Positions 36,644 to 48,829 of a stretch of 64,000 nucleotides of DNA are shown one piece after another (the stretch's first letter is position 1; every line of letters begins with the position of its first letter). The notes beneath the pieces are model-generated. The model saw nothing but the letters and a program-made list of their open reading frames with translations. It was not told the DNA's origin and made no database searches. The DNA is from Cryptomeria japonica (lineage: Eukaryota > Streptophyta > Pinopsida > Cupressales > Cupressaceae), in contig NC_081414.1 in the NCBI RefSeq assembly GCF_030272615.1, positions 7,077,001-7,141,000 of the forward strand, written 5' to 3'. A program made the translations under genes and the position numbers.

Positions 36644-38194
36644 GTGCCCAATGGTGAAAACCAACTCTTCTGGCACCTTAGGCAAGTACCATGATGAAAA
36701 CTTGGCAAACAAGCGTCAAGTGTAATCTATTACCCTCTTGCATTCTACACTTGGGGAAAAGCTTCATCCATGTTATCGTATCCACCTCATCCTTTATTAT
36801 CCATCTTCCTTTATCATTGACCTCATCCTTTATTATCCATCTTCCTCCATTATCCTTCATCTACCATTATCTCTAATAGCCCCCATTATCCATTATTCAC
36901 CCTATCTATCACAATATCCCCTTTTCCACCTTTGATCTTGACAAGGCTAGGAATCTCTATAAACGTCAACATCCTTTGTTTGCTTCACCTTATCCACACC
37001 CTCCAATCAATATTCATTATCTTATCTATTTATTACTTCCATCATCCATTACCACCTATTACCTTGCTCATCCTATCTTTATCTTATCTCCATCATATCC
37101 ATCACTTGATCAAAACCAAGGACATAAAATGCAAAACATATTTTTAGAAAACCTTTTGACATGTCCATTCCTATCAACACCATGCTATCCAGAGCACCAT
37201 GTCATCGCCTTACATTGTCATAACTATTCCATTAGCTTGGATAAACATGTTTTCCCATCATGAGATAGTCCTTGAAAACCAAATCAGCCTTAATTCCATA
37301 ATAAGTTGCCTCCATCCTTCACTTATCCATGTCCCTCCCATCAATCCATTCATTTGTTCATAATGCCTTATGCCTTACTAGACACTAGGGGCAAAGAAAT
37401 ACATCTGTCTTGAGAATAAATCCTAATATATGTCTTATACCTCAATCAATGACGTGAAAAATGTTTAAAAATAAAAAAAATTGAAAAACTTTTAAAATCC
37501 AAAAAATTGAAAAACTTTTAAAAATTAAAAAAACAATAAAAAAAAATTGAAATCCAAAATAAATTGAAATAATTTTAAAAAATTAAAAGAAAAAAAATGT
37601 ATATATATATATATATATTTCAAAAATATAAAATTCATAATAAATTGTCTTTTGCTAAGACATCGACACTTTGAACAAACACCATCAAAACACCGACCTT
37701 AACAAATCATGGATCAACAGACAAACTACCAAGCTAGTTTGCAACTTTACCAATCAATTGTCTATCAATTTTAACATCTTTTCTAGAACAGGCACCATAT
37801 CAAATATCATGTTCTATAAGTACATCTTTCCTACAATGGACATCTCAATGTGCCTCTACAGATACATTGTTCCTAGAACAAGCACCCTACTAGATATCAT
37901 GTCTTATGGATATATCTTTCCTACAATGGACATCCTATCATGTCCTACTGATACATCTTTCCTACAATTGACATCCTATCATAACTTTGGCAAGAAGATA
38001 TAAATGGTTGTTGACTTGTTTGGTCCAGTGAGTTTTATCTTTTCTTTGATTTATCCTTATCATGTTTGTATCATGTTTCTGTGCAACTCAAGGATATCCA
38101 CAAGTGATTAGAGTGGCTAGGATGGATTATGATTTTTATCATTTGATTGTTGTTTGTGGTTTTCTTTATCACTCCACACAAATGATATGAGTCA
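36641..38194 (+). other. Non-coding 3' part of the gag-bearing element, with short repeats
   Basis: No coding match. The sequence has CATCC/TTATCC-rich stretches at 36760-37100, an A-rich stretch at 37440-37600, and at about 37800-37985 repeated units built on CATCTTTCCTACAATGGACATC. It leads without a visible break into the right arm with its PPT and LTR start, which supports one plus-strand element from the gag frame to 38609 and beyond. Confidence 0.5.
37800..37985. repeat. Short tandem repeat with a TTTCCTACAATGGACATC core
   Basis: The core occurs at about 37824, 37915 and 37960, with a variant TTCCTAGAACAAGCACC in between (about 37870) and TTCTAGAACAGGCACC at about 37781. Units are roughly 45 bp and alternate between two types. 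Confidence 0.65.
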
Positions 38195-38765
38195 TCTAGA
38201 TTCCATCATATCTAGATACTTGCATCCAATTGCCATAATAAGCTCAATGATGATATATCACAAGAGTTCACCACTCTCATTAATCTCTCTCTCTCATATA
38301 CAATCTCATCTATAATTACTTCTATGGCCATCGATTTACCATCCATCTTCTACGGTTATCAATTTATCCATACCCCCTTAATCACCTCTTTCATTTTCTT
38401 CTAACCTTATTCCCTATCTTTCCTTTTGAGAGCACACATGCGTTCTCCCAACCCATATGTCCTCTCGAGGGGGCATCTTCTTACAAACTCATCATCCATC
38501 CCATGACTGAGACATCATGCTTTTAGTCCTTATCCCTATCCCAGCCACTATGTTTTAATTTTCTTTGAAACAATGTGATAAACTACATTGTCTCAAAGAG
38601 GAGCAAAATGTAGACACCTAAAATTATCCTAGCTTAATTAAATAAATATTTTTATTTATTTGATTATCCCCTTTTCTTCTATTAATTAAATGAATTTGTA
38701 TTTGTTAAATTAATTCATTTATCCTCTTCTAAGCCTTTTTCTATCCTAATTTAATTAATTCACTT
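38195..38765 (+). repeat. Right inverted arm: 3' internal end, PPT and LTR start of an LTR element (plus)
   Basis: It is the inverted partner of 30567-31078. The A/G-rich tract AAAGAGGAGCAAAA at 38595-38608 is followed by the LTR start TGTAGACACCTAAAATTA at 38609, so this is the 3' end of a plus-strand element. The LTR continues to perhaps 38940. The two arms therefore point outward in opposite directions. Confidence 0.85.
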
Positions 38766-39339
38766 TTATAGACCAAAGACACATTAAGAACCATACATGC
38801 ATTTTTTACTACCAAGCACGCATTTGTGCACCAAATACGTGTCAGGACTAACCATATATCCATTTTAGCACAATCTAATCCTATCATGTTTTTGGCTTTC
38901 CTAACTTCCTACCATATTAATGATGCAATAAATGCATGAAATCAACAACAAGAAGATGTACTTACCGGCTCACTGTACTCCTTTGGTCGATCTCGTCACA
39001 CTTGCTTGAACCTATAGAATCGCTTCATTGTGTCAACCATTTTTATAACTACTTTGCTCTCCTTTCTAAACTCAGTTTTGTGCTCTAATCTCTAAAACTG
39101 ATGGATGGAAATGAGGAGATCCTTCCCCTAAGTGCCTACATACAGGTGCTATACCTCTAATTGGTCGCGGTGACCTCTTTTAACCTCATTTTTTTCCAAA
39201 CTAACTTTGTTTTTGTTGCTTTTCACCCAACCTGTCATTTCCTTCATAGTGAGAGATGTTTTGAACCCTTTTCTAATTTTTCATGCAATCTCTCAAAGGG
39301 ACATACCATTATCCCTGCCAAGGAAAAATCATGTTTCAA

Positions 39340-39690
39340 TTAAATTTTATTCTTTGAAACAACATGATAAACTGCATTGTCTCAAAGAAAGACAAAATAT
39401 GGACACTTAAAATTGTCCTTTAATTAAATAAATATATATTATTTATTTAATTTTTTAATCCTAATGTCTTCTATTAATTAAATAAATATTTTTACCTATT
39501 TAATTAATTCATTAGCCTCTTCTTTCTAATTTAAATAAATATTTATTATTTATTAAATCCCTCCCCTTTCTCTTAAATTAAATAGAGATTTTATTTATCT
39601 AACCCTTCCTCTATTAATTAAATAAATACTTTTATTTATTTCAACACCCACATACAGCTTCAATTTATGTATTTTTATCCCTTTTTGAGA
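39340..39690 (+). repeat. Second LTR fragment of the same family (TGGACACTTAAAATTG start)
   Basis: The block TTTGAAACAACATGATAAACTGCATTG, split here as TTTGAAACAACATGATAA and CTGCATTGTCTCAAAG, with a following A-rich tract and TATGGACACTTAAAATTG, repeats the pattern at 38560-38625. After it come many TTAATTAAATAAATA-type units. It is a more decayed copy of the same 3' end. Confidence 0.7.
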
Positions 39691-40480
39691 TTGAGTTTTG
39701 AGTGCAAGACATGATGGAGCATAGTTAAGATCTAGATCAACAAAATTGTTACCCAACTGCGCCACGTCGCTTAAAGGTGGTAGTTATGGTTTCTCGAGTG
39801 GGAGTTCGTATTCCAGCAGAGGATGGGGCTGCAATAACATGAGCAATTGAGGAAGAACTGGACCATAAATTTTACCTGACCCATGTTGGCTCGATTTTGT
39901 GCCATTGTAAGCAACCCTCACCTTTATAATTCTATGTTGTCTTGAATTTGGGAATTCTCCAAAAGATTTCACAAAATAATAACTAAGCTGAACCTCCTTT
40001 TTCTTTTTCTTTTTTTATCTTTGGTTAAAAAGAAGAAATAATACAGTAGTATGCTTTTAAATATACATAATTTAGTTTGTTTTCAGTTAGAAATCATTAC
40101 TTGACCATCTTCATTGTTGCCAAGATCATTGGGGTATGTTGACGAAGACGGATGTACCATTTTCAGTATATTATTTTATTTATTTTATTTTGATGTTGAG
40201 ACTTACACTATATGCACATTGACAACAAAAACAATGAATTTTTTATCATTTGTGTGTCAACTCTCATGTGGAATCTCAATTCAGCTCTAATGTTATGTAA
40301 TAAGGTTCTATAATGTATATGATGAATGCCTTATGTGCATAATTGAAATTTCTTATATATTTTTTAATTTTCCCTACTTTTTAAATTGTTATCCCTTACA
40401 AAATGGCCTCCCAGAAAGCTGTCCTGGAAACACATTCTCCTGTCTCCTACCATCCCCTTCCCTAGAACTTGGTGGAATCA
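39691..40480. other. Non-coding stretch, no gene recognised
   Basis: There is a 62-codon minus frame at 39784-39972 with no recognisable domain. The rest is AT-rich. It lies downstream of the NudC-like gene's last exon and could hold part of its 3' flank. Confidence 0.4.
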
Positions 40481-40489
40481 TAGCTAATG

Positions 40490-40899
40490 TTACATAGGAA
40501 AGAAGAATGATTCATCGTGATGTCTACCAACCACCTTACAACATAACATATATACAAATGCAAAAGAAATCAGCATGATGCCTACCAACCAACTAGTAGC
40601 ATAGCATATATACAAAAACAATACCAATCCAGATTTAAACAAGACATTGATGTTTAAAGCAGCATAATGCATCCAAGGAAAAAGAAAGAAATAAAGTCTA
40701 TTAATGTCCACTAATGACCATTGTTGATTAATAACCCAAAAATTACAGCAAGATACAATAGCAGGCAGGAGTGCCTAGTGTCAGATTACAGTACCAGTTC
40801 TAATGACTAGCATGATAAAGGACAAAAGACTAATATCCTTCCACACACTTTATATTGATTCTCAAAATGCAACCTCTGCACACATTGATAGTGCTCTTC
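40490..40899 (-). other. Possible 3' UTR of the NudC-like gene
   Basis: The 400 bp after the stop codon have no transposon match and no coding match, and look like ordinary single-copy sequence. That it is transcribed as 3' UTR is inferred from position only. Confidence 0.35.
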
Positions 40900-41133
40900 C
40901 TATGATATCTTTGCCTTTGAGAAGTCCATTTCTGGGTGCTGCAAAAGTTCACAGAAACCACATAAGATTTCCAAACAAGAGAAACTCCAAAAACATGAAA
41001 CAGACATTGAATTGAATGATGATGCAGGCAAATAACTAGAAAGACAAACCTGAGACATAAATTTCTTCAGTATTTCATGTTTTTGCTGTTCCTCACTTGT
41101 AGGTAATCCCATGGCCTTTTGCCGTTGATCAAA
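40900..41133 (-). CDS. BOB1: NudC/BOBBER1-like protein, last two exons (C terminus)
   Basis: Two exons are visible on the minus strand. The first, 41133-41050, is 84 nt and encodes 28 residues beginning [17 protein letters not shown] and ending ILKKFMSQ. It is preceded by a CAG acceptor (41136-41134) and followed by a GT donor (41049-41048). After a 111-bp intron with a CAG acceptor at 40941-40939, the second exon, 40938-40900, encodes [12 protein letters not shown] and a TAG stop. This is the conserved C-terminal tail of plant NudC-domain proteins such as BOBBER1, a co-chaperone that works with HSP90 and supports development and heat tolerance. The upstream CS/p23-fold exons were not found before the repeats at 42000 onward; large introns are common in gymnosperms, so they may lie outside, or this may be a gene fragment. 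The intact frame and splice sites favour a real gene. Confidence 0.8.
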   Translation of the reverse strand, partial: FDQRQKAMGLPTSEEQQKHEILKKFMSQVCLSSYLPASSFNSMSVSCFWSFSCLEILCGFCELLQHPEMDFSKAKIS

Positions 41134-44110
41134 CTGAAAATACAAAATGGAAATCTTTAAACAAGTAAACAAAAAACTTGATTGGACCATGTGCCATACA
41201 TTAATTAAACATTATAGTAAAAAATTATTTTTGGTCATGCATCATATACAGCCTGATCATCTCATAAATTACTTCCTTGTACAGGAAAAAACCAGTTGAG
41301 CAGCATGAAACCTATCAAAAGGTTGATTTACAATTCATATACTTCAATGAGAATAACTGTTCCTCTCAATATAGATTACGAAGTTCCAAAATTTAATCAT
41401 CACAATGTGACATTTCAACTATCTTTGCTTATGAAAGATAAGTTTATTCACATATCAGGAGTTATTAGACAAAATCCTCCCTTCTTACAATCTCATACGT
41501 ATTCACTAGTTTGCAAAGCTTTCCACTATACCCATTAGTATTACCATCAGCATTAGCAGAGTGTATGCCCACCAGATTTTAAAACAAGTGCTAATACTCC
41601 CAATCCAAGTGATATCATGACAATTCAACATAGTTACCAAGAAACTCCAATAGAAACATGGACAGTATACTTATTCCCATACCCAAATTTCCAACGATTA
41701 CATTTACATATAAAATAGTCATCTCCTTATTCAATAATAGGTGTACGCTAATTTGGTTGGTTTCTTGTTGTACCAATGATTACATTTACATATAAAATAG
41801 TCTTCTACTTATACAATTATAGATGTACCCTAATTTGGTTGGTGTTCTGTTGTCCCTATTTCTGACCTTATAAGAAATTTTGATCTTTTCATTCCACTGT
41901 TAAAATGCATCATTGAGTCACCGCCAGAACATACCAAAAACTTTCTCAGTCCTTGTCACTTGGCTAAATGTCAAAATCTTCAAGTGTCAAAGTCTTTGAG
42001 TTGATCGCTAGCTCTAACCAAGGTTTCGGCTTTTCTCTTACTTGAATACTTTTCCTCCATTTTCCCCATTCCCCAAACCCCACATTGTCCAATTGATCAA
42101 AGTTGTGAGCTTCTATATTGTCATGATTTCTTTTCTTTCCCTGATTCTCTCCTTTTTCTTTCCTGTTGGCGTTTCAAGTTTTTCGCTTTCCCACTTCCTT
42201 GTCTACACTGTACATTATCCCTACTTCCTTCGTGCCCCCAAAACTCAGGCTCTTGCTAGTTTTCCATTGTTTGGATCCAAACTTTCAGGCATCCAGCTAA
42301 CTTGGTATCATGTAAGCATCAAGCCAAGTCCAAGCCCTGGCATTTGTTACTCTTTTGTAGACTCATAGGTTTTTCTCTACACCATTCCAAGAGGATGCCT
42401 ATCGAGAAATTCTAACCTCTAATTACCAACATGCTACAGAGTTTTATGTTCCTTTTGTCCCAACGTATCAAGTATCCTCTAATCCCAATCCCCACTCACC
42501 TACGAGGCAATGAAGATGTTAGCATTCACTCTTGTACCCACTTACTAATTTTTCCGTAAGTATCATGTTTTGCCTCCTCTCATACTTCTATTATAATTTA
42601 TGGGGTCAAAGCCAAAAAAATTCAAGTACGAGGATCTTTGGGTCAATCTTGACTTTGGTTGGGGTTTTTAGGTTTTCTCTACCTGTCCACTTTTCCTTCA
42701 AGTTATCGGTTTCCAAATTTCCCAAAGTTCCAAACCTTCAAACCTTCTCATGCCAACTTGCCCTCCCTCAAAATTCATTTCCCTAGCAAGCATGCATATT
42801 GTTCCCCTTTTTCCCGAACTCCAACAAGCAGCAGGTTTGTTGACTTTATTTACCTTCATGCTCAAAAGGTAATATAAGTATCTAAGAATCTCAATCCTCA
42901 AACCTTACTAGCTTTTTCTCTTTCAGGTCACACCCAAGTTTTTTTGGAGTTTCTCATCCCTATTTCCAAGTTGCATGTAGTAATTCAGAACCCCAAACCC
43001 CACCACCCTAACAGGCATTCCGATTTTCCTTTTCCCTTATCTTTCTAGAATTGGGTAATTAAAACCTTTGCTTTCCATTCCCCATTCCAAATGGCATGAA
43101 ATATTTACAGCCCTGAATCTAAAATTTTATATTTCAACTAATCTCCAAGGCAAACTATAACAATAGTTATGAAGTCCCAGCCCCTTTCAATACAAACTCT
43201 CAACAGAATTTTCAGACCTTCAAAGTTTTCCATAACATCTACCCCCTTGCAGAATTTGTATGCAAGTACCCAGATTCTCAAGTTCCTGCCATTCTTCTTC
43301 CTTAGCCCACAGACTTTCAATTCCATATCTACCTAGTATCCCTACACCCAATCCTCAGTTCCTTTGTCCCTTCTAGCAAAGCCACACCCGGTGGTATCTG
43401 AACCTTCAGAGCCCTACCAAGAATACACATTGGCTGCGAAACAAGTGCTATGATAACCATGCCCCAGTCAAATATACATTAGTGAATGTGTATGGAGAAT
43501 AATTGTTCAAAATCATTTGTAAGCCCTAAGGAGGCAATTGGGCAGTTACACAAGGGAGGGAAATTTTTCAAAAGGCAGTGTCTAAGAATTGTAATGGTAT
43601 TCAACCTGTGATGAATTCTTGTCAAGGAGAATTAAAGAAAAGAAGATTTTGAACTTTTGGAGTCTAAAGAAACCAATAATTTCATCTCAATTTCTTGTGT
43701 CCTATATAAAATTATTACTGTATCTTTTCTCACGTTAGAGGCAGTGGCACTAATATCTTTTCTTATGTTCGTTGTGAATCCATTCATCTCTCTATTTCAA
43801 AAACATTGTTGTGCGAAATTTTAACAAAGCTTGTTTTCTTTTGAATCTACACTTACACAGTCCTAAAACCCTACCTTTCCACACATTTGTCAAACTCTTT
43901 CTTCCATTTGGCAAATTGTTGTGTTCACTATTGTAATATTTAATTGTCTACTAAACTCCATACAACCTCAGAAAAATCCTTGTGAAGTGTACAATTGTAT
44001 GTATTCCTACAATTTTGTCTTTGAATTAAGGCAGCCTCGCCATCTTGAGCAGGAGTTTTTACCCCAATAACTTTCGGGATTTGATAGAGCAAATCCATTC
44101 ACCAATAATT
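41134..44110. other. Non-coding stretch; part may be an LTR (plus) ending near 44110
   Basis: No gene is recognised. 41134-42000 may be intron of the NudC-like gene; two variants of a TTACATTTACATATAAAATAGTC segment (shown in part) occur about 80 bp apart near 41698 and 41778. From about 42000 the sequence becomes C/T-rich on the plus strand with repeated CCCCAAACCCC-like pieces. At 44115-44132 it reads TAGTGACTCTGCTGGGAA, similar to sequences found just inside the 5' LTR of some Tat/Ogre-type gypsy elements, so the block before it could be an LTR. No second LTR or coding part supports this. Confidence 0.3.
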
Positions 44111-44525
44111 TTATTAGTGACTCTGCTGGGAACTCCAATCTAATCATATAAGTAGTTCTTCAATAATATTCAAAAAATGCAAATTTATACAAATGCACAT
44201 GTATGACAATCTGGTGTAACAGTCCTCTGATTTGACAACCCAACATTGAGTGGTTAGACGGAACAAGAAGACATAATAACTGATTTGAGGAACATTTCCT
44301 AGAGAGATCGAAGATCCCAGTGACAATATCATCAAGTCGATAAGATACTAAGCCAAGAAGAGGACCTTGGACAATTATATTCAAACAGAAGCTAACAGAA
44401 ATCTGATCAGAGGATGATATCCTATCATTATTCAAAGAGTGTTGGTCATTCCACCAGCACCACAACAAAAACTAACCTGACCATGCATAGCCAACCCAAA
44501 GAACTCAACAATAAACCTCCAAATG

Positions 44526-45325
44526 TGTAATGTTCCCTGATGGTACGGTGTGGCTGGCGAGGCAAGGGAAAAGGCCGTACGGTAAATAGGCCATACGGTG
44601 GTGAGAGGAGTGGCCGTACAGTGGGATGAGGAGAGGGTCATACGGTGCAAATGCCGTACGGTGGAGTGAAGATTGTACGGTGGTGTGAGGGGTGGCAGTA
44701 CGGTGTGAATGCCTTACAATAGAGTGAGGGAGACCATACAGTGCAGATGATGTATGGTGGTGTGAGGAGGGATGGCAATACGGTGTGACCGTACAGTGAA
44801 GGTGCAGAGGTGCGGTTGGAGTTGGATGGGGGTACGATAGTGGGCCGTACGGTGGGTGTATGCTCGCCAAGTTCCACCCTCGAGCCCTTCAGATACTTAG
44901 TCAGTTCGAAGTTGTATAGCGTAGTGGAATGAATTATTATTATCACAAGCACAAGAGACTTAGGTGTAGATAATGAATATTCGCACATGCACAGGAAATT
45001 ATATTGATAATGATCACACAACAGATTACACAGACTCGGAACAGAAGTAGACTAGGGTGAGAAGGACTCCCACTGAAACTGCGGATGCCAAGTAGGGAGG
45101 ATCTCTCACCTCCGAAATGACAGACAAGTTGAACTCCAACTGGAATTCGCACAAACAAGAGAAAATACCAAAATTTGCATACCTATGACAAAGACTAACT
45201 CAGCCATATATATGGGCTCCAGGAAACTTCCCGAAGGGTTACAAACGGCCGACACAACCAACCAAGACTTGCCTAATCTAATTAAATAAAAGGGCCCGAA
45301 AGATTTGTTATTAAATTTGGGGAAT
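44526..45325 (-). repeat. Left (3') LTR of the chromovirus fossil; inner edge approximate
   Basis: The outer edge TGTAATGTTCCC at 44526 reads GGGAACATTACA on the minus strand, a suitable LTR end. A minus-strand TATA box CCATATATATGG lies at 45204-45215 and would direct transcription toward lower coordinates. The GTACGG minisatellite at 44545-44860 then falls in the downstream, transcribed part. The inner edge before the chromodomain stop (45329) could not be fixed. Confidence 0.6.
44545..44860. repeat. Degenerate GTACGGTG minisatellite
   Basis: About fifteen occurrences of (C)CGTACGGTG or one-base variants (CATACGGTG, CGTACAGTG, AATACGGTG) fall at irregular 18-35 bp steps. The core CCGTACGG is its own reverse complement. 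The stretch is G-rich on the plus strand, unlike the AT-rich surroundings. Confidence 0.85.
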
Positions 45326-48316
45326 TTATTATTTAATTATATCGAGGAGATCACAGTCCTTCCGGGCCAAAAATTGCTTGCCCTCAAGCAATTGCAGGCT
45401 TGGATGCTCCAGAATTTGCTCGCCTTCCCAGGTGGCATCCTCGATGGGTAGATTCTTCCAGCGCACAAGGAACTCCTTGACTCTGCATGATCTCAACCTC
45501 TTTTCTCTGACATCGATGATCTTCACCGGCTCCTTCTTCGTCAATGGATGGCAGATCCTTGGATACTGTGACACGTTGCTCGACGGCCTTCTTCAGACAT
45601 GACATGTGAAACATATTGTGAATCCGACTCCCCTCAGGAAGCTCCAACTCGTAGGCAACTTCACTCACTCTCTAAACCACCCTATAGGGTCTATAGAAAG
45701 GCGGCTTCAACTTCGCCTTACCACTTGTCTTCAAGGAGGATTGTTTGTGCGGTTGAAGTCGGAGGTATACCAGATCACCAACCTCAAAATTTTGCTCAAT
45801 CCGGTGTCAGTCAACATACATCTTTTGCTGGTTTTAAGCCCTTTGCAGGTTATCTTTGAGAGATGACAGGATGTCTAAGCTCTCCTGAAGCCAATCTTTG
45901 GCCCTCGGTGCATGACTGTCTCCCAATGTCAGGTCAACAAACGAAGAAGGTTCATAACCATACAGTGCTTTGAAAGGTGGCATGCCTATTGACATGTGAT
46001 AAGTGGTGTTGTAATAGTGTTCACCCAAATGTAACCAGCGAACCCAAGCCTTCTATTGAGCTAAGACGTAGTTCCTGAGATAACCCTCCAACCATTTGTT
46101 CACAATCTCAGTCTATCCGTCTGTCTGCGGATGGTAGCTCATGCTGGGTGATAACTCGGTTCCTGCCAACCGAGATAACTCCATCCAGAAGGTACCCAAG
46201 AAACGGCTATCCCTTTCATTGACTATGCTTCGCAGTAAACAATGTAAGCGGAATACCTCACGGAAGAACAACTTCGCCACTTGAACTGCTTGATATCCTG
46301 TGGGGATGGCAAAGAAATGTGCTTACTTGGTCAAGCGGTCAACTATGACGAAAATGCAATCCTTTCCTTGCACTCTGGGGAGCCCAATAATGAAATCCAT
46401 CGAGATGCTATCCCATTTCTGGTCGAGGATTGGCAGTGGTTGCAGCAGTCTCGCCGGTAGGGTATACTCAGATTTGTTCTGCTGACAGGTGGAGCATTCT
46501 CGTACATACTGCAGGACGTCGTTCTTAAGCCCCTTCTAGGAAAACCTTTCTCGGATCTGTCTGTAGGTTTTCAAGTATCTTGGGTGTCCAGCCAAGGGAG
46601 AGTCGTGCATTTCCTTTAGAATCTCTTCCTTCATCTTGGACTCGGGTACTAGATAAATTATGTCCTTGTAGTAAATGATGTCGTCAACCACCTTGTATCG
46701 GTCATCCTACACTTCACCATCCATCAGTTCGCAAGCAAAAGTGTTCTTGGAGTATTCAACCAACAGGTGTTCCTTCCAGTCCGCCGAAATCTAGGATAAA
46801 GAACATATGGCTGGCCTTCTTGATAGGGCATCAACTACCACGTTATTCTTGCCCTTCACATATTCAATGTTGAAATCAAATGCTTGGACTTTGCTCACCC
46901 ACTTCCGTTGTCGTTCATTTAGATCCCTCTGCTCCAAGAAATATCACAAGTTGTCTGTCCGCACAACAAACTTTGCCCCGACGAGGTACTGCTGAAACTT
47001 CGTCAGTGCGTGCATGATGGCGAGCATCTCCTTGTTGTAGATGGAGTACAACCGCTCAACTCCCGAGAGCTTCCGACTCTCGAACGCAATGGGGTGATGC
47101 TCTTGCATCAACACTGCTCCAATGCCTTCTCCCGAGGCATCGCACTCTAGGATGAAAGGGCGAGTGAAGTTTGGTGCCAAATCTGGACACGTACTCATAA
47201 CTTCTTTTAATTTGTCGAAGGTCTGTTGCGCCTGCGCATTCCAACGGAAGGATCCTTTCTTAGTCAAATCTATCAGTGGTGCCTCAAGCTGTGAAAATCC
47301 TTTCACAAACCTTCTATAATAACTGCACAAACCAAAAAATCCACGCAGCTCCGAGAGAGTCTTGGGTGGAGGCCAATCCAAAATTGCCTGAATCTTCTCC
47401 TGGTGAACTTGTACCCCCTGGGCGCTGATGACGTGACCCAAGTACAGAACCTTGGTCATTCCAAATTCACATTTGGACCTTTTGGCATACAGTGATTGTG
47501 ATTCCATAATCCCCAATACTTCATCCAAATGCCCCACATGTTCCTCCCAAGTCTTGTTGTAGATGAGTATGTCATCGAAGAATACCAATAGGAACTTACA
47601 CAATTGCTTGTTGAATATGTCGTTCGTGCAGGACTGAAAATTGGCCGAAGCATTGGTTAATCCAAACGGCATGACCAAGAACTCATAGTGTTCGTAATGG
47701 CAATGAAAGGCTGTCTTTTCCACATCTTGCTCCCTCATACGGATCTGATAGTAGCCGGAGCGGAGATCAATCTTGGAGAAATAGACTGCGCCATGTAGTT
47801 CGTCCAGTAGCTCATCGATCCTGGGAATGGGGTATCTATTCTTGATAGTCTTTTTGTTCAGTGCACGGTAGTCAACACACATTCTGAGAGTTCCTTCCTT
47901 CTTCTTCACCAGTACCACCGAGGACACAAAGGGGCTAAAGCTGGGTCGGATCCATCCTTTATCGAGGAGTTCCTGGATCGTTTTCTCTATCTCATCCTTG
48001 AACTTCTTCGGGTGGCGATAGGGTCCTTCCTCCAACTCGATGGTGTGCTCAAACCCTCGGTGTGGGGGTATACCAAGCGGAATATCAGCAAAGACCAAAC
48101 TATGCTTATCCAAAACCGACTGAAGTTCCTCATCCTGGTAGTAAGTCGGTTGCTCTTTCATAGGTTTTGTCGAGATCAAGCAATGTGTTGCCCAGACTAC
48201 TTCATCATGTCTGAAGATTGCTTCCATCCGTTTGGCGGAAATCTCCCTTGGCCCGCTATTCGACATTCCCCTGAGAACCACCTTCCTGCCATCCACCTCG
48301 AATGAGAACTCCATCC

Positions 48317-48829
48317 GCTAGTGATTTGTGTTGCCTAGAACACTTGGCCCAAATAACTCTATTTTGAATGAAAAAAGATTTTCCTTTCAGAAAATACAAA
48401 GGCTATACAACTTAAAGGAAAAAAGTTGCCCAAAGGCATGGTCTCATTACAAGTCTTATTTGATAGGCATGATAAATACATCAAAAGCAAAACCCAAGGT
48501 GAACCAATCAGCTCTTTGAAATTAGAGAAAGTTAATTATGGTTCAAAACATGAATCCAAATGGGTATGTGGAGGCATGTGTAGCCCACGTAGGTAAAAAA
48601 AGAGAGGTTGATCTCATTGTTAATAAGGTTTAAGGATGTGTTAGTATGGTGTTATGATCACCTAAAACTTCATGTCCAAAAAACTTCAGCGGAATTTTCC
48701 CCTTAAACCAAGTGTGGCACTTGAGGCACCTTTTAGGCAAAAACAAAGGCAATACAATCCAAGGTAGCAAGAATGATCTTCAAAGGAATACAAGAGATGC
48801 TTTGAATTTCTCCTCTTCGGAGATATTAT
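48317..48829. other. 513-bp stretch between two fossils, no gene seen
   Basis: It lies between the truncated chromovirus and the copia 5' LTR. No coding or LTR match was noticed. Confidence 0.5.

Larger units (their letters stand above)
44526..48316 (-). mobile_element. Ty3/gypsy chromovirus fossil with chromodomain (minus strand)
   Basis: Right to left: RT and RNase H in one long frame (46944-48314, with FFDDILIY at the active site and RCMVDYRALNKKT-type wording nearby), integrase (about 45830-46900, including YHMSIGMPPFKALYGYEPSS), and a C-terminal chromodomain at 45329-45574 (FLVRWKNLPIEDATWE). The left LTR runs from about 44526 to about 45325. Gag, protease and the right LTR are missing, cut at 48316. 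The RT part looks well kept, while the integrase part is broken a few times. Moderate age; no LTR pair to date it. Confidence 0.9.

Noticed and set aside
39784-39972. 62-codon minus-strand frame downstream of the NudC-like gene
   Set aside because: No recognisable domain, no splice context, and the length is within chance for this base composition.
42532-43326. Overlapping short frames on both strands, considered as missing NudC exons
   Set aside because: None shows the CS/p23-fold motifs expected upstream of the NudC tail.
44115-44132. Possible gypsy PBS (GTGACTCTGCTGGGAA) marking a new element
   Set aside because: Not listed as a separate feature: the tRNA match could not be confirmed, no gag or paired LTR follows, and the next block belongs to a different element.
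44160-44870. Minus-strand frames of 70-120 codons over the GTACGG array and its left flank
   Set aside because: They arise from the repetitive GC-rich array, whose low-complexity translation (runs of TP, YG, HHR) has no domain. The flank frame also shows no family match.
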